Positions 7,085 to 13,918 of a stretch of DNA of 15,101 nucleotides are shown here, one piece after another. Origin of the DNA: an uncultured Eubacteriales bacterium. GTDB lineage: Bacteria > Bacillota > Clostridia > Oscillospirales > Oscillospiraceae. The notes beneath the pieces are model-generated. The model had not been told where the DNA came from, ran no database searches, and saw only the letters and a program-made list of their open reading frames with translations. How positions within the stretch are numbered: position 1 is the stretch's first letter; each line of letters begins with the position of its first letter. The translations under genes were made by a program, and so were the position numbers. The stretch spans positions 1 through 15,101 of the forward strand of contig CABVBV010000040.1 of the NCBI GenBank assembly GCA_902496595.1, given 5' to 3'.

Positions 7085-7908
7085 CAGCCTTTGACGCCGC
7101 CTAGGGCGATGCCTTCTACGAACTGCTTCTGCATGAGGCAGTAAAGCGCGAAGGGCACGACAAACGAGAGTGTCGCCGCCGCCATGGGATAGCCGTAGTT
7201 CGTGGCCAGGTGGCTTGTGAGCGACGAGGTGGCGACTGTCAGGGTCTGCATCTCGTTCTTGGTCGTCGCAATGAGCGGCCAGAGGAACATATTCCAGGCC
7301 GAGTTGAAGGTGAAAACCGCCAGCGTCACCCTTGCAGGTTTGACCATAGGCAGCACAACTTTGAAGAATATGCGTATCTCCGAGCAGCCGTCTATCTGCG
7401 CGGCCTCGATGAAGTCGTTCGGCACGCCCCGGATGAACTGACGCATCATGAAGATGCCGAAGGCTCCGACGAGCGGTATCACCAGGGCGACATAGGTGTT
7501 CATCATGTTCGCCTTGCGCATCATGACATAGAGCGAGATGAAGACCACCTGCGTCGGTATCATCATCGTGGCGAGCACCATGTTGAACATGGGTTTCTTG
7601 CCGGGAATGGGCTTTTTCTCAAAGCCGTAGGCCATGGTGCAGGACACGACGTCTACCAGAATGACGCTCACCACGACGACGATGAGGCTGTTGAGCAGCG
7701 GCCTGCCGAAGTTCTTGTTGACGAACAGGTATACATAGTTCGAGAAATCGGTGAAGTCTATGTCATCGAACTTTATATACATCGTCGAGGTCTGCGCGAA
7801 GGACACGCAGATCATGTAGATGAGCGGGACAACGCACATCAGCGCGAACAGGGAGACCAGCACGACGCCGATGTAAAAGCGCGGGCTTTTTCTATCCGAC
7901 TTTGTCAT
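7084..7908 (-). CDS. Carbohydrate ABC transporter permease, MalG/CUT1 type
   Basis: 274 residues with about six membrane segments, the first at 12-34. The cytoplasmic loop has the EAA motif EAAQIDGCSEIRIFFKVVLP (168-187), which docks the ATPase, and the C-terminus KQFVEGIALGGVKG is typical of MalG-like permeases. Two bases separate its ATG at 7908 from the stop of the first permease, and GGAGG (7916-7920) lies seven bases upstream. It would form a heterodimeric channel with the neighbouring permease. Placement with murQ, nagZ and the epimerase suggests import of muropeptides or amino sugars, which is inference; the motifs alone show only the sugar-importer family. Confidence 0.93.
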   Translation of the reverse strand: MTKSDRKSPRFYIGVVLVSLFALMCVVPLIYMICVSFAQTSTMYIKFDDIDFTDFSNYVYLFVNKNFGRPLLNSLIVVVVSVILVDVVSCTMAYGFEKKPIPGKKPMFNMVLATMMIPTQVVFISLYVMMRKANMMNTYVALVIPLVGAFGIFMMRQFIRGVPNDFIEAAQIDGCSEIRIFFKVVLPMVKPARVTLAVFTFNSAWNMFLWPLIATTKNEMQTLTVATSSLTSHLATNYGYPMAAATLSFVVPFALYCLMQKQFVEGIALGGVKG

Positions 7909-7910
7909 GC

Positions 7911-8807
7911 TCAGTCCTCCTTCCCCTCAAAGAACTGCTGCTGGATGAGGTGTATGAACAGTATGACGAGCAGCAGCAGGATGGCGATAGCGCAGGCGTA
8001 ACCGATGCGGTAGTCCTGGAATGCGTAGGAATATATGACATATGCGATCGTAGACGTGGCGAAAAAGGGCCCGCCGCCGGTCAGCTTGTAGACGATGTCA
8101 AAGGCCTGGAAGGACCAGATTATGCCCAGGGTCACATTCATGTAGGTGATGGGCTTGAGCAGCGGCGCTGTGATGCGCCAGAACCTCTGCCTGGGCGTCG
8201 CGCCGTCGATTATGGACGCCTCGCGCACGTCGACGGAGATGTTCATGATGCCCGCGTAGAAGATTATCGTGAAGTAGCCCACGCTTTTCCAGACGGCGAC
8301 CAGCGAGACGCAGATCAGCGCCGTCTTCGGGTCGCCCAGCCAGTTCATGCCCTTTATGCCGAAGATGCCCAGAAACTCGTTGAGCAGGCCGCCCTTGTCG
8401 GCGTAGATTATCTCCCAAACCGTGGCCGCCGCGACGTAGCTCACCAGCGTCGGGATGAAGATGACGCTGCGCAGGAACCTGCCGTAGCGGTTGTTCAGGT
8501 ACTCAGCCAGGAAGTTTGCCACGAACATCGCCAGCAGGGTCTGCAGCGGCACGGTTATGATGACGTAGATGACCGTGTTCCACAGCGATTTGCGCAGCTG
8601 GCTGTTTGTGAACAGCTTTTCGTAGTTTTCAAAGGCCAGGAATTTTGGAGGCTGGGCCAGGTTATAGCTTGTGAAGCTGTAGTAGAGCGTCATAAAGATA
8701 GGCAGGATGCAGAAGGCCAGAATTATCAGCATACCCGGGGTTATGTAGGCTATGCCGTAGGCCGCCTGCCGCCGCATCAGGGGCGAGCGCCGGCTCGCTT
8801 TGTTCAT
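7911..8807 (-). CDS. Carbohydrate ABC transporter permease, MalF/UgpA type
   Basis: 298 residues from the ATG at 8807, which is preceded by a GGTG ribosome-site-like run; two in-frame GTG codons at 8819 and 8816 are possible but have worse spacing. There are about six membrane segments (first at about 18-45) and an EAA motif EASIIDGATPRQRFWRITAP (about 196-215) for ATPase docking. It is the first permease of the pair, following the binding protein after a hairpin-containing gap. Together with the next gene it forms the channel for the sugar captured by the lipoprotein. No ATP-binding subunit is encoded here, so a shared MsmK/MsiK-like ATPase from elsewhere in the genome would be required. Confidence 0.93.
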   Translation of the reverse strand: MNKASRRSPLMRRQAAYGIAYITPGMLIILAFCILPIFMTLYYSFTSYNLAQPPKFLAFENYEKLFTNSQLRKSLWNTVIYVIITVPLQTLLAMFVANFLAEYLNNRYGRFLRSVIFIPTLVSYVAAATVWEIIYADKGGLLNEFLGIFGIKGMNWLGDPKTALICVSLVAVWKSVGYFTIIFYAGIMNISVDVREASIIDGATPRQRFWRITAPLLKPITYMNVTLGIIWSFQAFDIVYKLTGGGPFFATSTIAYVIYSYAFQDYRIGYACAIAILLLLVILFIHLIQQQFFEGKED

Positions 8808-8836
8808 ACCATTCACCACGCCTTGCTCAGAATAGG

Positions 8837-8879
8837 GAGAAACCGGGCAAAGTCGTTCTCCGGCCCTGCCCGGTCTCTC
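8837..8879 (-). other. Stable intercistronic hairpin between binding protein and permease genes
   Basis: The arms 8837-8849 (GAGAAACCGGGCA) and 8867-8879 (TGCCCGGTCTCTC) pair over 13 positions with one G-U wobble in the minus-strand RNA and leave a 17-base loop. There is no T-run after it, so it is not a standard terminator. Such hairpins after sugar-binding-protein genes often protect the upstream message, so more binding protein than permease is made. Structure is seen; the effect is inferred. Confidence 0.6.
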
Positions 8880-8891
8880 AGGTATGTGCTG

Positions 8892-10193
8892 TTACTGCTT
8901 TATCTGGTCGTTGTAGTAGGTCATGGTCTCGCTGATGACCTGCTCAGGCGTGAGCTGGCCCATGAGCATGCCCTGCACGTTATTCTGGAACCTGTCCATG
9001 AAGGAGGCGCTGCCCTCGAAGGACGGCACGGCATACATGGAGTCGGCGTAGTCGACGTACATACTCTGGAACGGCTCCGGCTCGGTGTAGGTGGCGTCGG
9101 TGGTCAGGGACGGCATACCGTAGATCTCAGTGTGGAAGTCGTCCATGCACTCGGCGCTGGTGATGTACTTGATGAGCTTCGCGGCGAGCTCGGGATTCTC
9201 GCAGAACTTGCTGACGGCCAGCGAGTCGACGGAGAAGTTGGTGGCGGCGCCGGCGGGGCCCTCGAGCGCAAAGATGCAGTCCCAGTTGATGCCCGCGTTG
9301 GTGAAGCTGCCGCTGGTACCGGTGCCGACGATGACTATCGCGGTCTCGCCGTTCACGAACTTGCCGCCCGGGTCATCCATCGAGACGGCGCTCTCATCGA
9401 GGATGTCGGCGTCACGCAGCTTCTTGATGAAGTTCAGGGCCTCGAGCGTGGCATCGCTGTCCATGTTCAGCTCGCCGGTCTCGGTCAGCACGGAGCCGCC
9501 GGCCTGGAAGAAGAAGGGCCAGAAGCTGGTCAGCAGCGCGGAAACGCCGTTGGAAGCGCCCCAGGAGGAGGTGAAGGGCATGACATCGGGGTTGGCCTCC
9601 TTGAGCTTCAGGCAGACGTCATAGAACTCGTCCCAGGTCTTGGGCAGCTCGGTGATGCCCGCGGCCTCGAGCATATCCATGTTGAAGTACATGACGCAGG
9701 GGTTGCCCGGCATCATCGGGAAGGTGCACAGCTCGCCGTTGGAGTTGTACGCGCCCTGGCTGAGGTACAGGTAGAGGTCGTAGTCCTCCTCGGTCAGATA
9801 GGAGTCCAGAGGAACTATCAGGTCGGCGTTTATTATGTCGTAGTACTCGGTGACGTACACAACGTCCGGGCCCTCGGCGGAGAGCAGGCCGGTGTAGATG
9901 TTGGTGGCGTAGTCAGTCCAGCCCTGGATCTCGACCTTGATGGTGCAGTTGTTCTCAGCCTCAAAGGCGTCGAACTTCTCGTTCCAGAAATCCTCGTCCG
10001 ATATGCCGTCGCCGAACTGGTAGACAGGCAGCCAGACGGTCAGCTCGGTTGCAGCGGTGTCGCCGCCGCCCTCGACGGGCTCGGTGTTTTCGGCGGGCGG
10101 CTCGGTCGTGGTATCGTTGGCGGGCTCGCCGCAGCCGGCAAGCAGGCCGAGGCACAGCGCGGCCATCAGAATGAGAGCAAGTAGTTTCTTCAT
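8892..10193 (-). CDS. ABC transporter sugar-binding lipoprotein (family 1 extracellular solute-binding protein)
   Basis: 433 residues from the ATG at 10193, which has AAGGAGG (10199-10205) five bases upstream; a longer in-frame start at 10262 would overlap the -10 region and lacks a signal-like start. Residues 1-20 are a lipoprotein signal ending in LLAGC, so Cys21 should be lipidated and the protein anchored outside the membrane. After an acidic linker with two EPPAENTEP-like stretches, the body (about 45-430) has the MalE-like pattern: TVWLPVY, WNEKFDAFEAENNCTIKVEIQGW, GPDVVYV, WDEFYDVCLKLKEAN, and FVNGETAIVIVGTGTSGSF. It would deliver sugar to the two permeases encoded downstream. Muropeptides or GlcNAc-MurNAc are suggested by context only; ligand residues cannot be read from the sequence. 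Confidence 0.92.
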   Translation of the reverse strand: MKKLLALILMAALCLGLLAGCGEPANDTTTEPPAENTEPVEGGGDTAATELTVWLPVYQFGDGISDEDFWNEKFDAFEAENNCTIKVEIQGWTDYATNIYTGLLSAEGPDVVYVTEYYDIINADLIVPLDSYLTEEDYDLYLYLSQGAYNSNGELCTFPMMPGNPCVMYFNMDMLEAAGITELPKTWDEFYDVCLKLKEANPDVMPFTSSWGASNGVSALLTSFWPFFFQAGGSVLTETGELNMDSDATLEALNFIKKLRDADILDESAVSMDDPGGKFVNGETAIVIVGTGTSGSFTNAGINWDCIFALEGPAGAATNFSVDSLAVSKFCENPELAAKLIKYITSAECMDDFHTEIYGMPSLTTDATYTEPEPFQSMYVDYADSMYAVPSFEGSASFMDRFQNNVQGMLMGQLTPEQVISETMTYYNDQIKQ

Positions 10194-10262
10194 GTCGTCC
10201 TCCTTAGTATTTTTGTATCTCCCGCGGTCGGCCTCTTCCCTGCCTTCCGCTTTATTGGGCAC

Positions 10263-10291
10263 ATTATACCATGCTCTTTTACGTTTGTAAA
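10263..10291 (-). promoter_or_regulatory. Sigma-A-type promoter of the transporter operon
   Basis: On the minus strand TTTACA (10286-10291) and TATAAT (10263-10268) are 17 bases apart, and a TG one base before the -10 box adds an extended -10. The start point would be near 10256, about 60 bases before the binding-protein ATG. It lies just after nagZ, where I see no terminator, so the transporter genes may also receive read-through from the murQ-nagZ transcript. Confidence 0.75.
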
Positions 10292-10309
10292 GAAATAAAA
10301 GTTCAATTT
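10291..10309. promoter_or_regulatory. Candidate operator next to the transporter promoter
   Basis: An imperfect inverted repeat with arms GAAAT (10291-10295) and ATTTC (10305-10309) and nine bases between touches the upstream edge of the -35 box. AT-rich dyads with GAAAT-like arms occur among RpiR-type operators, so MurR-like control is possible. Short arms could arise by chance. Confidence 0.25.
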
Positions 10310-10317
10310 CACAAAAA

Positions 10318-11871
10318 TTATGGATTAATTCTTTCTAAGGGGAAGTGCCGCAGCGGCATTGTGCCTTTGCACTCCAGCTGACCGGTCAGACAGTGGGCGA
10401 CGGCGGCGATGGTGTGGGTGCTGTATTCCCAGGCGGCGATGCCTGCTGCGTTTTTGGGCAGGTAGCGCAGCTCGTAAGGCTCACGGAGCGCCGCCACCAG
10501 CATTGGCTTCCTGAGCTTGCCCAGGGCCAGCATGAGTATCAACTGGCCGCTGTTTCTAAGGGCGCTGCTGGTATTGAGCACGATGCAGCTGGCGTCCTTT
10601 GCTCTCCTTACAATGGCGGCTATTTCCTCTGAATCGGGGTCGTCGGAGCACACGGCGAAGCTGCCGCCGAAGCGCTTTGCCATGACCATGGCAAAGGTGG
10701 GGGTGCCGCTGATCGAACTGGAGGCCAGGTTCGTCCTTATGCCCGCGCAGCCCGCGAAGAAAGGCCTGTCTCCCAACTTAGGTATCGGCCCGTTTATCAG
10801 CACCAGCCCGTCTTCAAGAAGATCTCTGGCTTCGCTTCTTAGTTTGAAGATCGTCGGTGCTTCGGCTCTCGGCAGGCCGGTGAAGCGGCGCTTGGCCTCT
10901 GCTATCCTCTCCCCTGCCCTTTTCAGCTCTTCGGCGTACTCGCCTTCAGCGCAGTCATAACTCCTCCAGAGCTTTTCCGCCGTCTCCCTGGCCAGGGCCG
11001 CCGTATGAGAGATGCATACTATGTCCGCGCCCGCATCGAGGGCCGCAGTCGCCGCCTTGACGGTGCCGTAGTATTTGGCGACGGCGTCCATTTCCATGCA
11101 GTCGCTTATGATGATGCCCTTGAAGCCCAGTTCCTGCCTGAGCAGGCCCGTGAGTATCCTTCGGGACATTGTGGCGGGCAGCTTTTCCGGTTCAAGGGCC
11201 GGGAACAGGACGTGGCTGGTCATGATCGCCGGGATGCCCGACTCAATCGCACGTTTGAAAGGCAGCAGCTCGCACTCATCGAGCTGCTCGCGGCTCTTGT
11301 CGACTTTCGGCAAACCGATGTGCGAATCTGTCTCGGTGTCGCCATGTCCGGGGAAGTGCTTGCCGCAGGCCATTATTCCGCCGTCAAGCAGACCGCGCAT
11401 GAAGCCAAGCGCACGCTCGGCGGCTTCCTCCGGCACATCGCCGAAGCTGCGCACCCCTATTACGGGGTTCAGTGGGTTCGAGTTCACGTCCAGCACCGGG
11501 GCGAGGTCGAAGTTAACTCCCGCAGCCCTGAGCTGAGCAGCGGTTATCCTCGCCGCCCTGTAAGGCGCGTCGCCGCCTGCCGCAGCGAGGGCCATGCCTC
11601 CGGGCGTCGCCGCCATGTCGGGAGAGAAACGGGACACGACTCCTCCCTCCTGGTCAATGGCTATGAGCGGCTCTATGCCCGTCTCCTTGACGATCAGCCT
11701 TCTGAGCGAGCTGCACAGGCTTTGCAGCTGCTGCGCACTCTCTATATTTCGTTTGAACAGGATGACGTTTCCGACCTTGCATTCATGAATCAGAGCTTTG
11801 AAATCCGGATCGATCTCTGTACCCGGGAAGCCCGCCATCAGTCTCTGACCTGCGGCTATCTTGACATTCAA
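10318..11871 (-). CDS. nagZ: Beta-N-acetylhexosaminidase NagZ (glycoside hydrolase family 3), no signal peptide
   Basis: 517 residues from a TTG at 11871, preferred because AAGGAG (11880-11885) lies eight bases upstream. The GTG at 11880 shares its first base with that Shine-Dalgarno, though it gives the GTGA overlap with murQ. Residues about 1-320 form the GH3 barrel: AIDQEGGVVSRF, the signature GKHFPGHGDTETDSHIGLP with Lys171, His172 and the Asp182/His184 acid-base pair of NagZ, and the nucleophile Asp257 in IIISDCMEMDAV. A further C-terminal region of about 190 residues resembles the second GH3 domain seen in the Bacillus enzyme. The N-terminus is MNVKIAAGQRLMAG with no signal peptide, so it should act in the cytoplasm. 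It removes GlcNAc from GlcNAc-MurNAc or GlcNAc-anhydroMurNAc fragments. Coupled with murQ. Confidence 0.93.
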   Translation of the reverse strand: MNVKIAAGQRLMAGFPGTEIDPDFKALIHECKVGNVILFKRNIESAQQLQSLCSSLRRLIVKETGIEPLIAIDQEGGVVSRFSPDMAATPGGMALAAAGGDAPYRAARITAAQLRAAGVNFDLAPVLDVNSNPLNPVIGVRSFGDVPEEAAERALGFMRGLLDGGIMACGKHFPGHGDTETDSHIGLPKVDKSREQLDECELLPFKRAIESGIPAIMTSHVLFPALEPEKLPATMSRRILTGLLRQELGFKGIIISDCMEMDAVAKYYGTVKAATAALDAGADIVCISHTAALARETAEKLWRSYDCAEGEYAEELKRAGERIAEAKRRFTGLPRAEAPTIFKLRSEARDLLEDGLVLINGPIPKLGDRPFFAGCAGIRTNLASSSISGTPTFAMVMAKRFGGSFAVCSDDPDSEEIAAIVRRAKDASCIVLNTSSALRNSGQLILMLALGKLRKPMLVAALREPYELRYLPKNAAGIAAWEYSTHTIAAVAHCLTGQLECKGTMPLRHFPLERINP

Positions 11872-11876
11872 CGCAC

Positions 11877-12776
11877 TCACTCCTTCTCAAGCGCTCCGGC
11901 TACCATGCCGCCGTTCTCAACGAGTCTCTTTGCCGCTTCGTCCGCCGTCAGGCCCTTCACGAGCATGACGATGGCTGTCTTGGCGGAAAAACCGCATTGT
12001 TCGAGCGCCGTCGCCGCCTCGTCCTCGGTGACGTTGGCGGCAGTGGCCACGATGTTCACTGCGCGTCTGACGAGTTTTTCGTTTGTGGGCTTTACGTCCA
12101 CCATAAGGTTGCCGTATACTTTACCCAGACGCACCATTGCTCCAGTCGAGAGCATATTCAGCACCATCTTCTGTGCCGTGCCGGACTTCATCCTTGTCGA
12201 GCCGGTGATGACTTCCGGGCCGGGTTCTACGCCTATGCCAATGTCCGCAGTCTCGTTCATCTCGGAGTTTTTGTTGCAGGTCACGGCAACGGTGACGCAG
12301 CCCAGCTCCTTGGCATAGGCCATGGCGCCGAGCACATATGGCGTCCTGCCGCTCGCGGCGATGCCTACAAGGATGTCCTTCCTGCAAAGCCTTATCGCGG
12401 CCATATCCTCACGTCCGCCCTCGAAGCTGTCTTCCGCTCCCTCAACGGCCTTGAACAGCGCGGGCTCGCCACCGGCAATGACGCCTTTAACCAGTTCGGG
12501 GTCGGTGGAGTAAGTCGGGGGGCACTCCACTGCGTCGAGAATGCCAAGCCTGCCGGAAGTGCCGCAGCCGCAATAAATGAGCCTGCCTCCGTTTTTGATA
12601 GCCGCGTATATGGCGTCCACAGCCTTGGCTATGCTCGGAAGCTCTCGTTCTACGGCGTATGCGACTTTTTTGTCCTCTTCGTTTATCAGCCGAACCATCT
12701 CAAGGGTCGGCAGCCGGTCGATGCCTGCGGAGTTCGGATTTCTCTGTTCTGTGGGCAGCTGGTCGAGCCGTACCAT
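11877..12776 (-). CDS. murQ: N-acetylmuramic acid 6-phosphate etherase
   Basis: 299 residues, the usual length. It cleaves the D-lactyl ether of MurNAc-6-phosphate, giving GlcNAc-6-phosphate and D-lactate in the cytoplasm. The SIS-type sugar-phosphate domain is clear: LIYCGCGTSGRLGILDAVECPPTY (67-89), GGEPALFKAVEGAEDSFEGG (102-121), VGIAASGRTPYVLGAM, and VITGSTRMKSGTAQKMVLNMLST. Glu84 and Glu115 match the two catalytic glutamates known in E. coli MurQ (83 and 114). The C-terminal MVDVKPTNEKLVRRA and the UBA-like end are also typical. The ATG at 12776 has AGGAAAG (12788-12794) eleven bases upstream, overlapping the hydrolase stop. It overlaps nagZ at the end, so MurNAc-6-phosphate metabolism is encoded as one unit with its hydrolases. 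Confidence 0.97.
   Translation of the reverse strand: MVRLDQLPTEQRNPNSAGIDRLPTLEMVRLINEEDKKVAYAVERELPSIAKAVDAIYAAIKNGGRLIYCGCGTSGRLGILDAVECPPTYSTDPELVKGVIAGGEPALFKAVEGAEDSFEGGREDMAAIRLCRKDILVGIAASGRTPYVLGAMAYAKELGCVTVAVTCNKNSEMNETADIGIGVEPGPEVITGSTRMKSGTAQKMVLNMLSTGAMVRLGKVYGNLMVDVKPTNEKLVRRAVNIVATAANVTEDEAATALEQCGFSAKTAIVMLVKGLTADEAAKRLVENGGMVAGALEKE
11880..11885 (-). promoter_or_regulatory. Ribosome binding site that decides the nagZ start
   Basis: AAGGAG on the minus strand, inside the end of murQ. It is eight bases before the TTG at 11871 and overlaps the GTG at 11880, so TTG is the better start of nagZ. Confidence 0.6.
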
Positions 12777-12792
12777 AGCAATACTCGCTTTC

Positions 12793-13767
12793 CTAATAAT
12801 TCTCCGTCAGCGCCTCGTGTACGGAGCGCCTGAAGGAGTTCATGTCTGCGGTTGGTTTGTGGTCATAGAAGAGCCTGTTCGTCAGCAGTGCAAGTCCGAT
12901 GTTTCTATCCCGATCCAGCCAGAGGCTGGTGCCGGTGAAACCCGTGTGCCCGCATCCCGTCGGGAAGGCTCCGCCGGTGTGGAAGGTGAGGCAGCGCCCC
13001 TCACAGCCGGCTTGCGGCGTCACGCCGCCCAGATAGAAGGGGTCGTCAGTCGACAGATAGAACCTGCCTAGGGCAGCAACATTGTCGACCGTGCCGAACA
13101 GACCCGCGTGCCCGCTGACATCGTGCCAGTAGTAGTGTGCGTTGCCGTCGTTCGGCTCTCCGATAACGTCCGTGAAGTGCGGTCTGAAGCCGGAAAAGCC
13201 CATGTCAAGCTCCCGGCACATATCCTCCTCAACCGCATTGTCCCGGCACGAGGGCACGAGCTCCAGAGCCTTGTCGGGCCGGTAGACAGCTCCGAAGCCG
13301 AGCGGGTCGGCCGCGTCCTCCAGGTGCTTTCCCGTCACTCGGCTGAGGATGAGGCCAAGGAGCATATATCCAAGGTCGCTGTACACCATACCAGATCCCC
13401 TGCCTCGCTCCGCGAGCAGCGCCCTGAGCGCCTCGAAGAACGGTCTTCCGTCGGCGTAGAAAGGATACCAGGCCGGAAGCCCGGAGGTGTGCGTCAGCAG
13501 CGAGAACACGCTGATATCCAGGAGGTAGTCCTGGCCGAGTATCTCACCGGCGCTCGAATCAGGCGAGAGCCTGCCTTCCCTGAACAGCGTCAGGATGGCC
13601 GTTGAGGTGAAGGTCTTGGTAAGCGAAGCCAGATCGAAGTACCGGCCTCCAGGGCCCTCCGTGGCTCCCCTGGCCCTCACGCCGCTCATGTCAAATACCG
13701 CCCATTCGGCGTAAGGGAAGATACCGTCTTCAACACCCTGCCTTATGAGCTTTTCGGCGGCAAGCAT
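12793..13767 (-). CDS. Beta-lactamase-family serine hydrolase (AmiE/YbbE-like), no signal peptide
   Basis: 324 residues from the ATG at 13767, which has AAGGGG seven bases upstream; a longer in-frame ATG at 13806 has no such site and precedes the likely transcript leader. The class C beta-lactamase/AmpC fold motifs are seen: Ser48-Leu-Thr-Lys51 in DLASLTKTFTSTA, the Tyr129 motif VYSDLGYMLLG, and HTG at 274-276 in GCGHTGFTGTSLWLD; SGHAGLFGTVDNVAALGRF is typical of the group. In Bacillus subtilis a relative, AmiE, removes the peptide from MurNAc and is secreted. Here the N-terminus MLAAEKLIRQGVEDGIFPY has no signal peptide, so cytoplasmic action is expected. It starts the murQ-nagZ transcript. 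Amidase, esterase or D-amino-acid peptidase activity are all possible. Confidence 0.87.
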   Translation of the reverse strand: MLAAEKLIRQGVEDGIFPYAEWAVFDMSGVRARGATEGPGGRYFDLASLTKTFTSTAILTLFREGRLSPDSSAGEILGQDYLLDISVFSLLTHTSGLPAWYPFYADGRPFFEALRALLAERGRGSGMVYSDLGYMLLGLILSRVTGKHLEDAADPLGFGAVYRPDKALELVPSCRDNAVEEDMCRELDMGFSGFRPHFTDVIGEPNDGNAHYYWHDVSGHAGLFGTVDNVAALGRFYLSTDDPFYLGGVTPQAGCEGRCLTFHTGGAFPTGCGHTGFTGTSLWLDRDRNIGLALLTNRLFYDHKPTADMNSFRRSVHEALTENY

Positions 13768-13808
13768 AAAATTCCCCTTTTCATTTAGACGGAAATAATG
13801 TATCATTG

Positions 13809-13821
13809 AAATTGCTAATTT
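13809..13821. promoter_or_regulatory. Candidate operator at the serine-hydrolase transcription start
   Basis: AAATT (13809-13813) and AATTT (13817-13821) are perfect inverted arms around GCT. The dyad covers the predicted start point (near 13820) of the minus-strand promoter, a usual position for a repressor. Short and AT-rich, so weak evidence. Confidence 0.22.
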
Positions 13822-13827
13822 GGGAAT

Positions 13828-13856
13828 ATTATATCACGCCTTGATTTCCAGCGCAA
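13828..13856 (-). promoter_or_regulatory. Sigma-A-type promoter of the serine hydrolase-murQ-nagZ operon
   Basis: On the minus strand TTGCGC (13851-13856) and a perfect TATAAT (13828-13833) are 17 bases apart, with a TG one base before the -10 box. Transcription would begin near 13820, about 53 bases before the hydrolase ATG. It lies in the 151-base divergent gap shared with anmK; I found no comparably good promoter facing anmK in that gap. Confidence 0.72.
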
Positions 13857-13859
13857 CTG

Positions 13860-13870
13860 TGCATTATGCA
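13860..13870. promoter_or_regulatory. Candidate operator in the divergent gap
   Basis: TGCAT and ATGCA are perfect inverted arms around a single T, four bases upstream of the hydrolase -35 box and about 49 bases before the anmK start. It could bind the RpiR regulator or another protein controlling both directions. Position suggestive, sequence short. Confidence 0.25.
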
Positions 13871-13918
13871 ACGATTAGCGCCGGATTTTTGGACATTACA
13901 GCGAGAGGTGGCTTTGTT

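Noticed and set aside
7902..10184. A 760-codon open frame on the plus strand
   Set aside because: It lies antisense to the first permease and the binding-protein gene, both with firm family motifs. Its translation is rich in Val, Gly, Glu and His with no domain pattern, and it is explained by the GC-rich third positions of the real genes.
10194..10262. An N-terminal extension of the binding protein to an ATG at 10262
   Set aside because: It would overlap the predicted start of transcription, encode charged residues before the signal peptide, and ignore the AAGGAGG before 10193.
13911..13918. A promoter for anmK made of TTGATT (13841) and a box near 13864
   Set aside because: The possible -10 boxes match poorly or have 15-base spacing, so I did not list it as a feature; anmK may use a weak or activated promoter.
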